A stretch of DNA of 64,000 nucleotides from Brachypterus glaber (taxonomy: Eukaryota; Arthropoda; Insecta; Coleoptera; Kateretidae), in assembly GCA_958510825.1 (NCBI GenBank), contig OY294044.1, positions 82,010,895 through 82,074,894 of the forward strand, read 5' to 3'. The notes beneath the pieces are model-generated. The model saw nothing but the letters and a program-made list of their open reading frames with translations. It did not search any database and was not told the origin of the DNA. Positions within the stretch are counted from its first letter, which is position 1; each line of letters starts with the position of its first letter. A program made the translations under genes and the position numbers. Of this stretch, positions 32,312 to 43,506 are shown one piece after another.

Positions 32312-34375
32312 ATGAGTCACGAAATAAATAGAAAAAAAATTTGCGTCGGGTGTGGTAATAAAATTATATTTAAAAAAAACAAAAGTTCGGAACATATTAT
32401 AACGAAAAAATTAGAAGTATTAATACAAAAATTTTTATGCGGCCAGTTTAATGTGGAAGACTCAAAATTTCCGTCATCAATATGTGGTAATTGTCGGCTA
32501 ACACTTCAGCAGTGGGAAAAAAATATATTTAAAAAAAAACTGCCAGTTATGCCTAATTTTGGTACCGAAGAAGATATGCTTACTAGAAACAGAAAATGTG
32601 AATGTTCATTATGTGAAAAAAGCCGGTATAAAGGACATAAAAAGGATACTCTACAAACCTCAACCTCAGATAAAAATGAAGTACTGTGTAAAATATGTTT
32701 TAGTAAAATAGGAAAAGGAAAACGGCATTCCTGTTCTTTGAATAATGCACGCGATAACATTCAAGAAATTGTTCAAACATTGCCTAAAAAACAGAAAGAA
32801 CAGGTGGTTTCTGAAGCTTTGAAAACATGTATGGAGACGGACAACAAGAATGAAGACTTAAGTTTGTGTACAAAGGGAAGAAAATTGAGGGTGGCATTAA
32901 ACCCAGAGGCTCCAAAGCCGATGGTATTTTCCCATCAAGCTTTACACAACTATAGAGTTAATACTGGATCATCTACCAATGAAATGAAGAAAATGACAAA
33001 TTTTATTAGAACCCATGCTGGAAGAAATTCTATACCAGCATACTTTAGGGAACAAAATGCGGTTCAGTCAAGTTTGCTTGAAGATATATACAATGAGAGT
33101 TGCTTTTGTTTTGATGTTGAAAAAAAAAATGATAAAGAAGAGCGACCAGTAATTTGGGCCGATGCTGAGAAACTTCTGGAGAGGGTGATGGAAAAAAGAA
33201 ATCAATATGGAGAAACATCAATTAAATTATTGGCTGATGGAGGGCAGGGATTTTTTAAATTGTCTCTCTCGTTTATTGTTGAGGACGATGAGCTAAACGA
33301 AAAAAAAAGAAGTCTTTATAAAGATGGGGGAACTGTGGGTAAGGAGGGAAAATTAAGTGGAGTTCATAAAATAATATTATTGGCAATTGTACCGTCTATA
33401 ACAGAAACATATGAAAACATAAAAATTTTATTTGAACTTACAAAAGTTAATAATATCCCATTTAAATTGGTGGCAGATTTTAAATTAATACTAACAATAA
33501 ATGGACTACAAACTGCAGCTTCCACCTACCCAAGTCCGTATTGTTTTGCTACTCTGCAAAAACTAAGATCAAAAACTATCATTGATGATAATGAAACATC
33601 TTCTGAAGAGATATCTTCAGAAGAATTAGTAACTGATCATGACTGTTTGCATTTAAAAACTTACGGAGATCTAAAAGTCCAATACCAAAAATACTGCGAA
33701 CACGGTCATTCTAAAAAGTTTGCCAAAGACTGTGGCAGTACAGTGAATCCTTCGCTTATATGTGAGGAAGACCATGTCTTTATAATAGACAAATGTATAT
33801 TTCCGGAGCTTCACGTTATGCAAGGTTTTGTTAACCGTATGTTTTGGCAGGGTCTGGTTCCCCTTTTAGGAAAAGAAAAAGCATTGCTTTGGCCAAAAAA
33901 ATTACATATAGAACCAAAAGAATACCACGGTTTTCATTTTGATGGTAACGATTGCAGAAAACTGCTAAAAAATATCGATAAATTAAACGATCCCGATATT
34001 GTTTTAAATAATCCACTACAAGTGGTTCCCTATATAGGGGTTTTTAAAGCTATGGACAAAGTTGTCAGTGATTCTTTTGGCAATAAAACTGTTGCCAAAG
34101 AACTGGATGAGCACATTGCTGAATTGAAAAAAAGTTTTCAGGCAACTGGGGTTTCACAAAGTCTGAAAATGCACGTTTTAATATATCATGCAAAACATTC
34201 TTTGTATTTTCTTAATGGTAACGGGTTTGGTTTATGGTCAGAGCAACCTGGTGAAACCATTCACAAGGAGTTTTTAAAATATTGGAACAAATATAAAGTA
34301 ATAGCAATAGACCATCCAAATTATAGCAAACGGTTAAAAAAAAGTGTAGTGGAATTTTCATCTGTAAACCTGTAA
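32312..34375 (+). CDS. Dada-like DDE transposase, 687 aa
   Basis: Probable cut-and-paste transposase acting on the TIRs of its own element. The N-terminus has zinc-binding pairs: C11-x2-C14 with C58-x2-C61, a cluster at C96/C98/C101, and CKIC (126-129) with H139/C141, probably for DNA binding. Acidic catalytic candidates are D309 in LLADGGQGFFKLSL, D389 in LVADFKLILTINGLQ (followed by a degenerate S-P-Y-C) and E644 or E648 in WSEQPGETIHKEF. FPELHVMQGFVNRMFW (497-512) and KMHVLIYHAKHS (619-630) resemble conserved blocks of eukaryotic DDE transposases with an inserted domain between the second D and E. The start ATG follows CCAAC, upstream frames are closed, and a TATAAATG lies near 32090. No frameshift or stop. 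Alternatives are a Kolobok- or P-related transposase; the tRNA target favours Dada. Confidence 0.85.
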   Translation: MSHEINRKKICVGCGNKIIFKKNKSSEHIITKKLEVLIQKFLCGQFNVEDSKFPSSICGNCRLTLQQWEKNIFKKKLPVMPNFGTEEDMLTRNRKCECSLCEKSRYKGHKKDTLQTSTSDKNEVLCKICFSKIGKGKRHSCSLNNARDNIQEIVQTLPKKQKEQVVSEALKTCMETDNKNEDLSLCTKGRKLRVALNPEAPKPMVFSHQALHNYRVNTGSSTNEMKKMTNFIRTHAGRNSIPAYFREQNAVQSSLLEDIYNESCFCFDVEKKNDKEERPVIWADAEKLLERVMEKRNQYGETSIKLLADGGQGFFKLSLSFIVEDDELNEKKRSLYKDGGTVGKEGKLSGVHKIILLAIVPSITETYENIKILFELTKVNNIPFKLVADFKLILTINGLQTAASTYPSPYCFATLQKLRSKTIIDDNETSSEEISSEELVTDHDCLHLKTYGDLKVQYQKYCEHGHSKKFAKDCGSTVNPSLICEEDHVFIIDKCIFPELHVMQGFVNRMFWQGLVPLLGKEKALLWPKKLHIEPKEYHGFHFDGNDCRKLLKNIDKLNDPDIVLNNPLQVVPYIGVFKAMDKVVSDSFGNKTVAKELDEHIAELKKSFQATGVSQSLKMHVLIYHAKHSLYFLNGNGFGLWSEQPGETIHKEFLKYWNKYKVIAIDHPNYSKRLKKSVVEFSSVNL

Positions 34376-35361
34376 ATTTTTAGTACTTATACAGTGTAAT
34401 ATAATATACACAGTTCTATTTAGGAAATTATACGATTTATAAAATCACTTTCATTTAAATTGGATCCGATCGTAGGTGATAACAAATTGGAAAAGTTAGT
34501 TTACAGTTGGTTTATAATCTACAAACAGCACTATTAATTGATTTGATTTTAATTTGAATTAGTTATTTATTTAGTTATTGTAAAATTTACAATAAATCAT
34601 GGGGTTTGTGTTACCAAAACTACAAATATATTATAAAATACGAACTTTAACTAAAATGTTATTATTATGTTAATAAATAATTTTATAAACTTATAACAAT
34701 AAATCGTTTTTCATTTATTATAAATTGATGATTTTAATTATTATTATTATTACTTATTATAACATAATATTATAATATGATAATATAATATTACCCATTA
34801 TAATATGATATAATATTATTACATATTATTATTATTACCTATTACACACTGTGTAATACACAGCATTTGCCCATTTGGCTTTTTGTTTGGTCTTCCCAAA
34901 AAGCCAAAGGTCCATTTATTATATTATTATATTAGGTATTTATTTCAATTACCTACGTTACCTACATAGCTATAAATAGGTATATTTATTATAATATAAT
35001 ATTATTATACTATATTATAGGTAATGGAAAATTAAAGTATTACCTTAAAAGTTAGACTTATAGATAACTACCTATATCTCTACTTAGATAACTTACAGTT
35101 CGAAAAATTTGTGACATTAAAATGTCTAATAATTTTTGACAAAACAAATAGACTGCTCAACTTAGTATTTATTTTTTCAGAATGTGACCACAAGGAGGTC
35201 TTGCTTATTAATAATTATACTCATATTTTATGAATTATTCGATTGCATTTTTTAATACTAAGCCTTTCTCTGTCGTTTGGGCATAATGGAAAGTTAATAT
35301 CTTTTATTGTTATTTTTTTACAGATTAACAAAGTTTGTAAAAACCGATTTTTGATTTGCAT
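34376..35361. other. Transposon 3' noncoding region
   Basis: AT-rich sequence after the transposase stop, with an AATAAA at 34591-34596 as a candidate poly(A) signal and ATT/TATA microsatellite at about 34738-35020. A GC-richer hairpin, CATTTGCCCATTTGGCTTTTTG against CAAAAAGCCAAAGG, lies near 34863-34910. No second gene seen. Confidence 0.7.
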
Positions 35362-35636
35362 TTTTTTCGAAAACGAAAACAGATAGATCAATTCTGTGAA
35401 CGGATTCGGATTCTACGGACGAAAATTAGTTACAATTATTACTCAAATCCCCAATTTTTAAAATTTTAAGGTACAACAAGGCCATCACCAACAACTTTTA
35501 ACAGTATCTTCTGCAAACCATCTGCTGCGATTTTGCTGTTGATGGTTATGAATAGCCTAGACCTCATTCTACACATATCCACTGGTTGTTTGCTTTGACC
35601 ACTGTTTCAAACTTAAGTTAACCTCAGGCCTAGCGT
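35362..35636 (-). repeat. Right terminal inverted repeat, 275 bp
   Basis: Reverse complement of 31735-32009, ending CCTCAGGCCTAGCGT at the tRNA junction. Confidence 0.9.
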
Positions 35637-35664
35637 GCCCGGGGTTCGATCCCCCGCATCTCCA
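35637..35664 (+). pseudogene. tRNA-Ala(UGC), 3' part
   Basis: Contains the T arm CGGGG-TTCGATC-CCCCG (B box GGTTCGATCCC) and the acceptor strand CATCTCC plus discriminator A. A T8 run right after it (from about 35668) is a standard Pol III terminator, so only the transposon disrupts the gene. Confidence 0.95.
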
Positions 35665-35689
35665 AACTTTTTTTTATTATTTTTAAAGT

Positions 35690-36319
35690 TTAACACATGT
35701 GTGCACACTGTTTTTCATATGAATTTTACTTTATTAATATTGCTCTGCTCTTGGCAATTTACCAAATAAAAATAAATTACATATAAAATTGTCTTAGTTT
35801 TAATTTTATACTTCTTGGAGTAATTTTTATTCAAATTTAAATACAGAATTCTTGCGAAATCTATTTCAGTAGATTTTTCTGATTTCAGACATAATTATTT
35901 TTAATTTTCTTAAAAGTGTTGTTTTAATACATTTTACGTCTTGCGTTAGTAAAAAAATGCAGATTGTGACCACGATAAGGGGCTGTCCATATACTACGTA
36001 ACGCGCCTAAGGGGGAAGGTGGTGACAGAAAATGTGACACTTTTAAAGGACGTCCATAAAGTATGTCACGCTTTTTTTGGTAATTTTTGACCCCTTATCA
36101 CAAAGTGTCACACCGACACTGACTCCCCCCTCCCCCATGTGTCACGTCACATTAAATTTTTATATACAAAAAAAAAACAATTTTGTGTTAATATTTTAAT
36201 TACATTTCAGATAAAACTTTGCTTAAAGAAGTACATCAAATAAATTTGAAGATATCAAGGCTTAAGGATGACAGAAAAAATTGTACTAGCACTTTGAAAA
36301 ATCCGCCTGGGCGTGATGA
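35690..36319. other. Spacer with a 'GTGTCACG' repeat patch at 35975-36150
   Basis: The patch starts GGGGCTGTCCATATACTACG and has GTGACACTTTT and AAAGTGTCACACC blocks plus a C-run; it resembles the GTTACGTAA MITEs but lacks clear ends. Confidence 0.45.
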
Positions 36320-37070
36320 AGTTAAGCTTGATTTTTACTTTCCCATTTTGAAAATTTTCAAAATTTTGGAAAGCCTTGTATTCGTGCAAAAAATTTCAAT
36401 TCTTTTTGCATATTTTAGCGTTTTATGACGTTTTATGTCGATATAAATCCATTTCAAGCAAAAAAAAAATTGTCGATCGGTCGGTCGATCGTTCTGTCCG
36501 GGAAATCTTGTAAGCACGATAACTTAAAAACGCTTTAAGCTAGAGACATACAGGTATGTTACCAAAAGTTCTCGCTCGGGATTGTTTTTGGTGAACATTG
36601 GGGTGCGGCAAGGTGGGGAAAATAGATTTTTTTACAATTTTTTTTTAAATTTCTATATAGGGGTTTTCAAGGTTGCTGAAATTTAATCTGATAATAAAAA
36701 TTCCCGCAGGGGTGAGGGGATAAATATTTTTAAATATTTTCAATATTTTCGTCAAAATTGTTATATAGCGACGAATATGAATCTGATAATATTTTTTTTA
36801 ATTCACCCCCTGATGGGTGGGGGGTAGTTTTCGGGAAAATTGGTATATTGGGGTTTTTGAGGTTGCTGAAAGTGAAACTAATAATAAAAAAAAATCTTAC
36901 TCCGCCCCAAAAGGGGCGGGGGTAGTTTTCGTGAAAATTGGTATATTGTGGTTTTTCAGGTTGCTGAAAGTGAAGTTGATAATAAAAAAATTCTTACTCC
37001 GCCCCATGAGGGGCAGGGGGTATTTTTCTTAAAAATTTCTATATTTGGGTTTTTGAGGTCGCGAAAACTG
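36320..37070. repeat. Long dispersed repeat with 98-bp array, paralogue of 2100-3060
   Basis: Follows 2330-3045 in order: TTTTGAAAATTTTCAAAATTT, GCGTTTTATGACGTTTTATG, AATTGTCGATCGGTC, TCTCGCTCGGGATTG, then about five array units from 36655 with C-run/G-run stripes. The spacing of the units differs from the first copy. Confidence 0.7.
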
Positions 37071-37079
37071 ATTACCAAA

Positions 37080-38386
37080 AAATAGTAGTACCAAAAAATT
37101 TCTTACTACATATGTCAAAAATCATAAATTATACATAATGTGGCTCCTGCAAATTTCACGATCTTACCTAAAAATGTAAAAAAGTTAACGGGGTGAACCA
37201 CCTTTCTGATATCCCAGTATATTATATTATTCTTTTGCTAAAGTGTATGCTGCCCAGAAATCCAGAAAAAAAATCGAAAAATTGTGTCATATAATTTATG
37301 GACTTTAAATTTGGACTATATATGTCTTACCTAAACTGCTCGGACGCATTTTTAAACGAAAAAAAAAAACTCAAAAAAGGTTAAAAAATATTTTTTTTGC
37401 ACGACCAAGACTAAAACCTAATTTTACGCTTTCATTTTCGGGACTAAACTTGCCGTTTTTCTCCCTAGGGAATAAAAATCAAGGCAACCTTGATAATATT
37501 AAAATATTATACTTACTATGTGCTTTGCTGGTTCAAAAATTAGGTTTGGTGGTGTTTTGTAATAAATTAGCGATTCATACCAATTTATTTGATTTTAACA
37601 AAGAAAACCTTTAAAAAGAATATTGTTATAATAATTTATACATAACTTAAAATTTATCATCTTCGTCCATTTTTTTGACGTTTGTGTCAACCATATTAAA
37701 AAACAATTGAAATCGCGATAGCCATGAAACTGACTTTTCGCAATTTACAGGCATCTTGATTAAATTACGAAAATAAAACAACCGATTTTAGACCCGTGGT
37801 TTTTAATTTTAATTTTATCTACCTACCTAAATTATGTTTGGTCCTGCAAAAAATAGTGTATATACCTCAGGACTAAACTTGGCTGTTTGGCTTGCATTTC
37901 TAATGCAGCGGGACTAAAACAGCCAGTTTAGTCCCTTGGTATATAAATAACTATTTTTGTTAGTAGCAGTAATTTTAATTTGCCTTTTTAAACTGTTTTT
38001 AAAAAAGAAATATTGAGCCTAACTAATTCAGATAAAGGTCATTTTTGAAATTAAACACCATTTACCGGCATAACTAATTCAACTAATAAGTATTATACCC
38101 ACAGCCGTGCTTTACCTTTCCTTATTGTGAAATAGGTCAAACAAAAGCTAGCGGCCAATCTGTATGCTAATAAGATAAGGAATCACCTTCAAATTATTAA
38201 AATATTACCTGGTAATTATGTAGTAAAAATTATCTTTCTACTTCGACGCAAAAATGTTAAATATTTGGTTTAGTCAGTTTAACTTAACAAGTTAAAAATT
38301 TTAATTTAAAAAGGGCGCTGTCGAATCCGGCGCACGTATAAAAAGGAAGGAAGATTTGTTATTGTTTTTATATGCAAAAAGCTAAA
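37080..38386. other. Spacer with recurring GGGACTAAAC motif (37401-37946)
   Basis: The motif appears near 37409, 37440, 37868 and 37908 and inverted near 37926, with ACCAAG-like outer flanks at 37403 and at the right end. It may be a decayed element of the same type as element A, but the ends are unclear. Confidence 0.35.
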
Positions 38387-38533
38387 TGCATATCCACAGG
38401 CTCGCATAAGAACGTAATACATAACAATGCGATACCTTGATTGGCTTGGTGTGCCGCCATGTATCTTGTAAGCCAATCATGGCACCGCATTCTTATGTTT
38501 TATGTTCTTATGCAAGCTTCTGGATAGGCCTTT
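38387..38533. mobile_element. Palindromic MITE, same family as 15948-16072
   Basis: CATATCCACAGGCTCGCATAA and ATGCAAGCTTCTGGATAGGCC are the arms; the centre shares GCCGCCATGTATCTTGTAAG with the 15948 copy. Confidence 0.8.
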
Positions 38534-38586
38534 ATCCAAACCAATTTTGGACAATTAAAAAAAGTCTGGTTGGGGAAATTAGATCA

Positions 38587-38803
38587 ATAGTTAAATGCGA
38601 AATAACAATTTTTCTGGTTGCTGCAACCAGAGATCTGGTAAGGAAAATAAAAAAAATTGTAGTGCTTATCAGATCCATAAAATCTAAGTGTTTTTACTGG
38701 TAATCTGGTTACGGTAACCACAACAGGTTGCGTTATTGTCCTTACCAGATTTCTGGCTGCAGCAACCAGAAAAATAGTTGTTTCGTGTTTTACTATTGCA
38801 ATA
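38587..38803. mobile_element. Palindromic MITE, about 217 bp
   Basis: Arms of about 56 bp: TTTTTCTGGTTGCTGCAACC and GATCTGGTAAGGA pair with TCCTTACCAGATTTCTGG and GCAACCAGAAAAA. A second internal pair surrounds GGTTACGGTAACC. Confidence 0.8.
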
Positions 38804-38811
38804 CTCTTGTT

Positions 38812-39243
38812 ATAATACCGTAGGATTAACCGTTTTCGAGAAAAATACAATTTAAACACTAAACACACTAAAATGTTAAAAACCAAAATTTTATTTAAAG
38901 TTTACAGTCTGATAACTAAGATAAAAAGTTTCCAACATATACTTCCAAAAATTTATTCTGAGGGACAAAAGTATTCTACAATAAACCCACAAAAAAGTTA
39001 AACTACATGCAAATAATTAAATAACATTGCCTGATAGGCTTTATTAAGGATAGATCACGTGCAAAACCTCGTTGCTATAACACAAAGGGTTGCTAAGTTA
39101 GTATATAAAAAAAAAATAAAACGCCTTTTAAAGGGTCTCCCTTACAAGTCGGTTTTGGGCGTATGTTTACTTATAGGAACATTTCTTCATATTTTTTATG
39201 TAGAATCACCCCTTAAAAGGAGTGTAGCTATTTCAAAACCATC
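38812..39243 (-). mobile_element. Half copy of the 17088-18499 foldback family
   Basis: Starts TATAATACCGTAGGATTAACC with TTTTCGAGAAAAA, passes CACGTGCAAAACCTCGTTG and ends at TGTAGAATCACCCCTTAAAA with GCTATTTCAAA. Short frames here are not genes. Confidence 0.6.
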
Positions 39244-39249
39244 TTGTAT

Positions 39250-40970
39250 ATTGATATGAATTTTATTGTAAAAAGTTAATAGTGTGGAAAGTGAGTGAGG
39301 AAACCCCACGATTGTATGAAATACACTTTCCAGCGAGTTATGTACACTATTTTTCCTACGATCCCGAAAAAATATGAAGTTTCTTATTTTAAAATTATCT
39401 AATTTTTATTAATTTCTAAGAAAAACAAAGTACAAAATAATAATAAATAGCATACAAATTTATATATGTATGTCAAACAGGAAATATGATTTTCATTTAC
39501 CTTTAGTTTTCTTGGTTTTATGTTTACATAGCTGTGTAATGGATTGCCTATATGCTTGTCCTAAATGAAGGCAAACTTGACAGTTTGTTACAGTTCGTGT
39601 TCTATGGTTTACTAGTTAAATTAGATTTCTGTGGTTATGCTGCCATATAAGACAGTAAAGCTGTACTATTTTCCATTCATAAGAAAAATAGTGTGTATTT
39701 TGATGTTTTTTATAAAATGTAATGTATCTAAATCAAAATTAAGTAATTGTTATAAAATCTAGACAGTAATGGTCAAAATAGTAACGTTATAACTATAGTT
39801 TCTATTTTAGACATGAAAAACAGAAATATTTGGATTAAAAAACATAAAATATATCAAAAAAGGGTGTGGTGAAAGGTGGAAAATGGCTTATAAAACAAGG
39901 TGAATAAAGTTCGTAAAATCTACGAGGAAAATATCTAAATTAAATTAGGCAATACATAAATATCACACTATGATATGAAAATGTCAAACTAGTGTGATAT
40001 AAGGCGTTTTCTAAAGAATAAAAGAGTGTGCTAAATGTCATTTTCATAGAGAATCGTAGGAAAAATATTTCTTCAGTGAAAGATATTGTTAAAAGTCAAC
40101 CTCAGATAAGTATTTCCATAGTTTGGTTCCTTAATATAAAAATTGAAAGGCCTTTTTGCATTATTATTATTGCAGACAGAAATTTTCTGTTATATTTATG
40201 TTTCAGTGGACTTAAAAACTTTTTTTTTTAGGAACAAGCTGGTACCATGGTTCGTAATAATCTTAATTAATAGTACTTGCCAAGCGAAACCCACGGTCCT
40301 GAAAATGCATAAAATGTTGCAACTTGTTTCTTTTTCTCTCTTTTGGTGCCACGGTGGTTTCCGCTGCCCACCTCTGTCCCGACGTGCAACAAATATATAG
40401 TACCTCTAAAGAAAAGGTTCCCGTATCTTTAAAGATAATAATATTAAATAACGTCAGAAACAATAAGAAATTTAAAAATAGATGAATAGTTGCAAGCACC
40501 TTATTAAAAGGGAATAGGCAACAATTAATACACCTGCGTAATGCATAATCTATTAAAGTTTAAAAAACGTTATATCCTAGCAAAAATAAGTATATAACAT
40601 TTTTTATGTGGCTTTAAAAAGAGCTTTTATTTGAAATATTTTTTTTTGAAATTGGACATAAATAAGTGATCCATGCTAAAAAAACCTGCTACTGCTTTAA
40701 ACGCCAATATCTCGAAAACATCAATTTTCGGCAAAAGGTTCAAAACATTTTTTGAGCAGTTTAAAACAGACTTTTACTTAAGCGCTAAATTAATTAAATC
40801 CAATAATAGTTAACTTAATCATAACCAAAAACGCTTAAAATAGGAGTTTACCGTATCCTTCCCCCAAAATCTAATTAGCTCTTCGAAAAAAAATAAGAAA
40901 CAACATTGCAAAAAACCGCTTGTCGATATTTTTTTAGAAATGGAGTTTGGACTTTTTAGGGTTTACAAAT
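39250..40970. other. Spacer, nothing firmly recognised
   Basis: Has a CTATTTTTCCTACGATCC block near 39348 shared with 54770, and a GC-richer piece at 40270-40400 (CACGGTGGTTTCCGCTGCCC) with no identifiable product on either strand. Confidence 0.4.
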
Positions 40971-41010
40971 AGACAGACAGACAGACAGCCAGACAGACAG
41001 ACAGACAGAT
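40971..41010. repeat. (ACAG)n microsatellite
   Basis: About ten ACAG units with one CAGCC interruption. Confidence 0.9.
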
Positions 41011-41689
41011 GTACTGAAGCAAAATATTTTTTACTGATTTCGACTCAGGAAGGTCTAAAACGTCGAGAAATATGAATCGGTAATAATTTTGACTTGTCGT
41101 ACTTAGTAGTACTAAGTGCCTACGTAGGAAATTATTTTTTCCACTACCATCTTTGTAAATGACTGTTTCTGTACTTCTTTTTCTTTTATAAATAAGCGTT
41201 TACTCACAGCATGCGTAATATTGCCAAAGTCACAGTTAGGGGATTTTGTTGATTTTAGAAATTTATGTTGGTACTTTTTTCCATTTTTTTGGTTAATTAA
41301 TTTTAGTTTTTTTTTGTTGTTATTTTGTATTTTTGTATTGATATTCTTATGTATAAAAATGTTAGTGCTTAAACTCGTGCTTAAAGCTGAGCTGCATCAT
41401 GCGTAACTTTTCCTTGTGTACGTAATTGCCTATTTAACAACTCTTGTTATGTAATGTATTGATATACGAGGTTCTTTCTTTTCCAAAGTCGTCAACATAA
41501 GAGTTTGCTAGAGTATTCTGTTTGTAATTAAATAGTAGTATCCATTCATTACTACGAAGAAACTAGGACAAATGGTAATTTGTTTATTACAATATGTATA
41601 ATTTATTTAATTCACGGCCAGACAAATCAGAAAATACTTTTTTTCTTTAAACGCACGTTTTCCTATGAAAACGGAAAATTTCACTATTT
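41011..41689. other. Spacer, nothing recognised
   Basis: Contains a T-rich forward frame (41221-41406) of low complexity that I do not call. Confidence 0.4.
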
Positions 41690-41828
41690 AGAGAGTAAGA
41701 ATAGTATATTCTATAACTAGTATGGAATAGACAATATTCCACGCGAGCGGAAAGTTTGTCATACGAGCCGGCAGGCGAGTATGACGGTCCCCCTATTCCA
41801 TACGTGTTATAGACTATACTTTTTCTTC
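41690..41828. mobile_element. Palindromic MITE, about 139 bp, GC-rich centre
   Basis: AGTATATTCTATAACTAGTA with TGGAATAG pairs with CTATTCCATACGTGTTATAG and ACTATACT. The centre GCCGGCAGGCGAG is GC-rich. Confidence 0.65.
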
Positions 41829-42639
41829 GACTGCACATATAAAACACTGTATGGCTTTAAACTGCGGACAAGGTTAAAAACCATGTTTTTTTTTAAATGT
41901 AACAAAACACATATTTTTAAATAAAGCAATTAATGTTATTTAATAATTTTATCAAATACGTACTTAAAAATGATTTTTATTTAATTTTAGCACATATTTA
42001 GAAATTATAATAAAAAAATTGAATTGAAGCAGTTTTAATTTTTTGAACCAAATTGATAAAAAACTGGTCAAATATTAAGAAAAACTAATAAACTTTATGT
42101 AATTTTAAGGCAAAACTTTAAATTGCATTAAATTATTCAATTTTTCATGATAAAATATATATATTTTTGCTAATTTTGCTACAGTTTTCTTTACTTTCAT
42201 AAACAAGAGATGGCACTACATGTGCTCATTCTAACACTTGATACGGAATATTCATACCGTATCTAGAGCTAGAATGGATTCATTCTGTGTTTGAAAAGTG
42301 TGTGTATTTGCTTACATTCTAAAGCAGTCGTAGAAAAAGTGTCATATTTTATACGCGTGCGGAATAATATCATAGATGTGTGGAAAAGCAAAGCTATCAT
42401 GATTTTTGGTTTCAAAATATTTACCATTTTATTAGACGTTTTTCCATTAAATCTTTAATGAAAAGCCCAATATACCTTCCACTGTGAAGAGTACACTATG
42501 AAATGCATAACATAACTTCACAGTCACGGCTTGTTTTTTTCAAAATCACTGAGAATGCATTTCTAAAAATTTCAGTGAAATGGAAGGAACATCATTTATA
42601 TATAGTCCAGTGAAATAATAAAATTTATTTACATTTAAT
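41829..42639. other. Spacer, nothing recognised
   Basis: One short inverted pair, GATACGG ... CCGTATC near 42240-42263; otherwise AT-rich. Confidence 0.4.
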
Positions 42640-42973
42640 GTAAATTGCAATAAATTCACACGGGCTGATATTTTAAAGCGTAGAAGTGGATGGTAACAGA
42701 GTATAGCCGTCGCAATACGAACCTGTGAGCTGAGGCAAAGAGGAGAGAAGAGGTAAAATATAGCATGTAAAATAAAGGTGATTTTTTACATTCCACAGAG
42801 GTTCCTGTTCATAAAATGTATACAGTACTCCTGTTAGTTTTTCACCGGGCGATTTGCGTATGGGGTGTCCGCTATCTCGAATTTAAAGGGTGAGTGAGGT
42901 TATCCCGTTAAATATGCATCTTACGTTAAAAATTCATATTAACAATTTTGCAAGCGTAAATTTCCAACAGTTT

Positions 42974-43486
42974 GGGAGCGTTCAAGTATTACGTAACGCG
43001 CTAGGGGGGTGGGGGTCTCGAAAACGTTACGCCGCGTTACAGAGGGGGGGTGGGTGTCAGTAAAAATGTTACGTAACACTTAAAAAATTATAAACTTATA
43101 TAATGTTTATTGGATCACGTTTTTAACAATGATCTAGGCTTAAAGAGACGGATTCCTCGCAAAATTTATTGCGCACGGCGTGGTTAACAGTTAACTAAAT
43201 CCTCTAAACAAAAACAATTAGAGGTGGAAAACCATAGCCAATAACCGGTTTTCGGTTAACCGGTTTCGGAAATTACATCAGACCGGTTTTGGGTTAAAAC
43301 ACGGAAGCAATAGCCGGTTAAAAACCGGTTTAAACCATGAAGCAAAATTTCCTTTCATTTTTTTGTAAAATGTTACGTAACAAATAGGGGGGGGTGGGGG
43401 CTCTCGAAAATGTTACGCCGCGTTACATGGGGGGGTGGGGCTCAAAAATGGCCAAATTTTGCGTTACGTAATACTTGAACTCTCCC
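42974..43486. mobile_element. TTT-flanked MITE, 513 bp, 'GTTACGTAA' family with GC stripes
   Basis: TIRs GGGAGCGTTCAAGTATTACG and complement, flanked by TTT on both sides. Two internal G-run blocks each contain ACGTTACGCCGCGTTACA-like sequence. A patch at 43220-43350 has repeated AACCGGTTTT motifs. Same family as 12731 and 26228. Confidence 0.75.
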
Positions 43487-43506
43487 TTTTTGTAAAAATA
43501 ATTTTT

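Larger units (their letters stand above)
31735..35636 (+). mobile_element. Dada-like DNA transposon, complete, in tRNA-Ala
   Basis: A 3,902-bp element with 275-bp TIRs starting ACGCTAGGCCTGAGG and one long single-exon transposase gene. Flanks are GCCCGC (31729-31734) and GCCCGG (35637-35642), a 6-bp target duplication with one mismatch; the right copy matches the expected tRNA. Known of Dada: DDE transposase, 6-7-bp duplications, insertion into U1, U6 and tRNA genes. All are met here. Both ends and the frame are intact, so the copy is probably young. Assignment is by architecture and motifs, not by alignment. Confidence 0.85.

Noticed and set aside
32506..32760. Reverse-strand frame inside the transposase gene
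   Set aside because: Shadow of the real forward gene; no features of its own.
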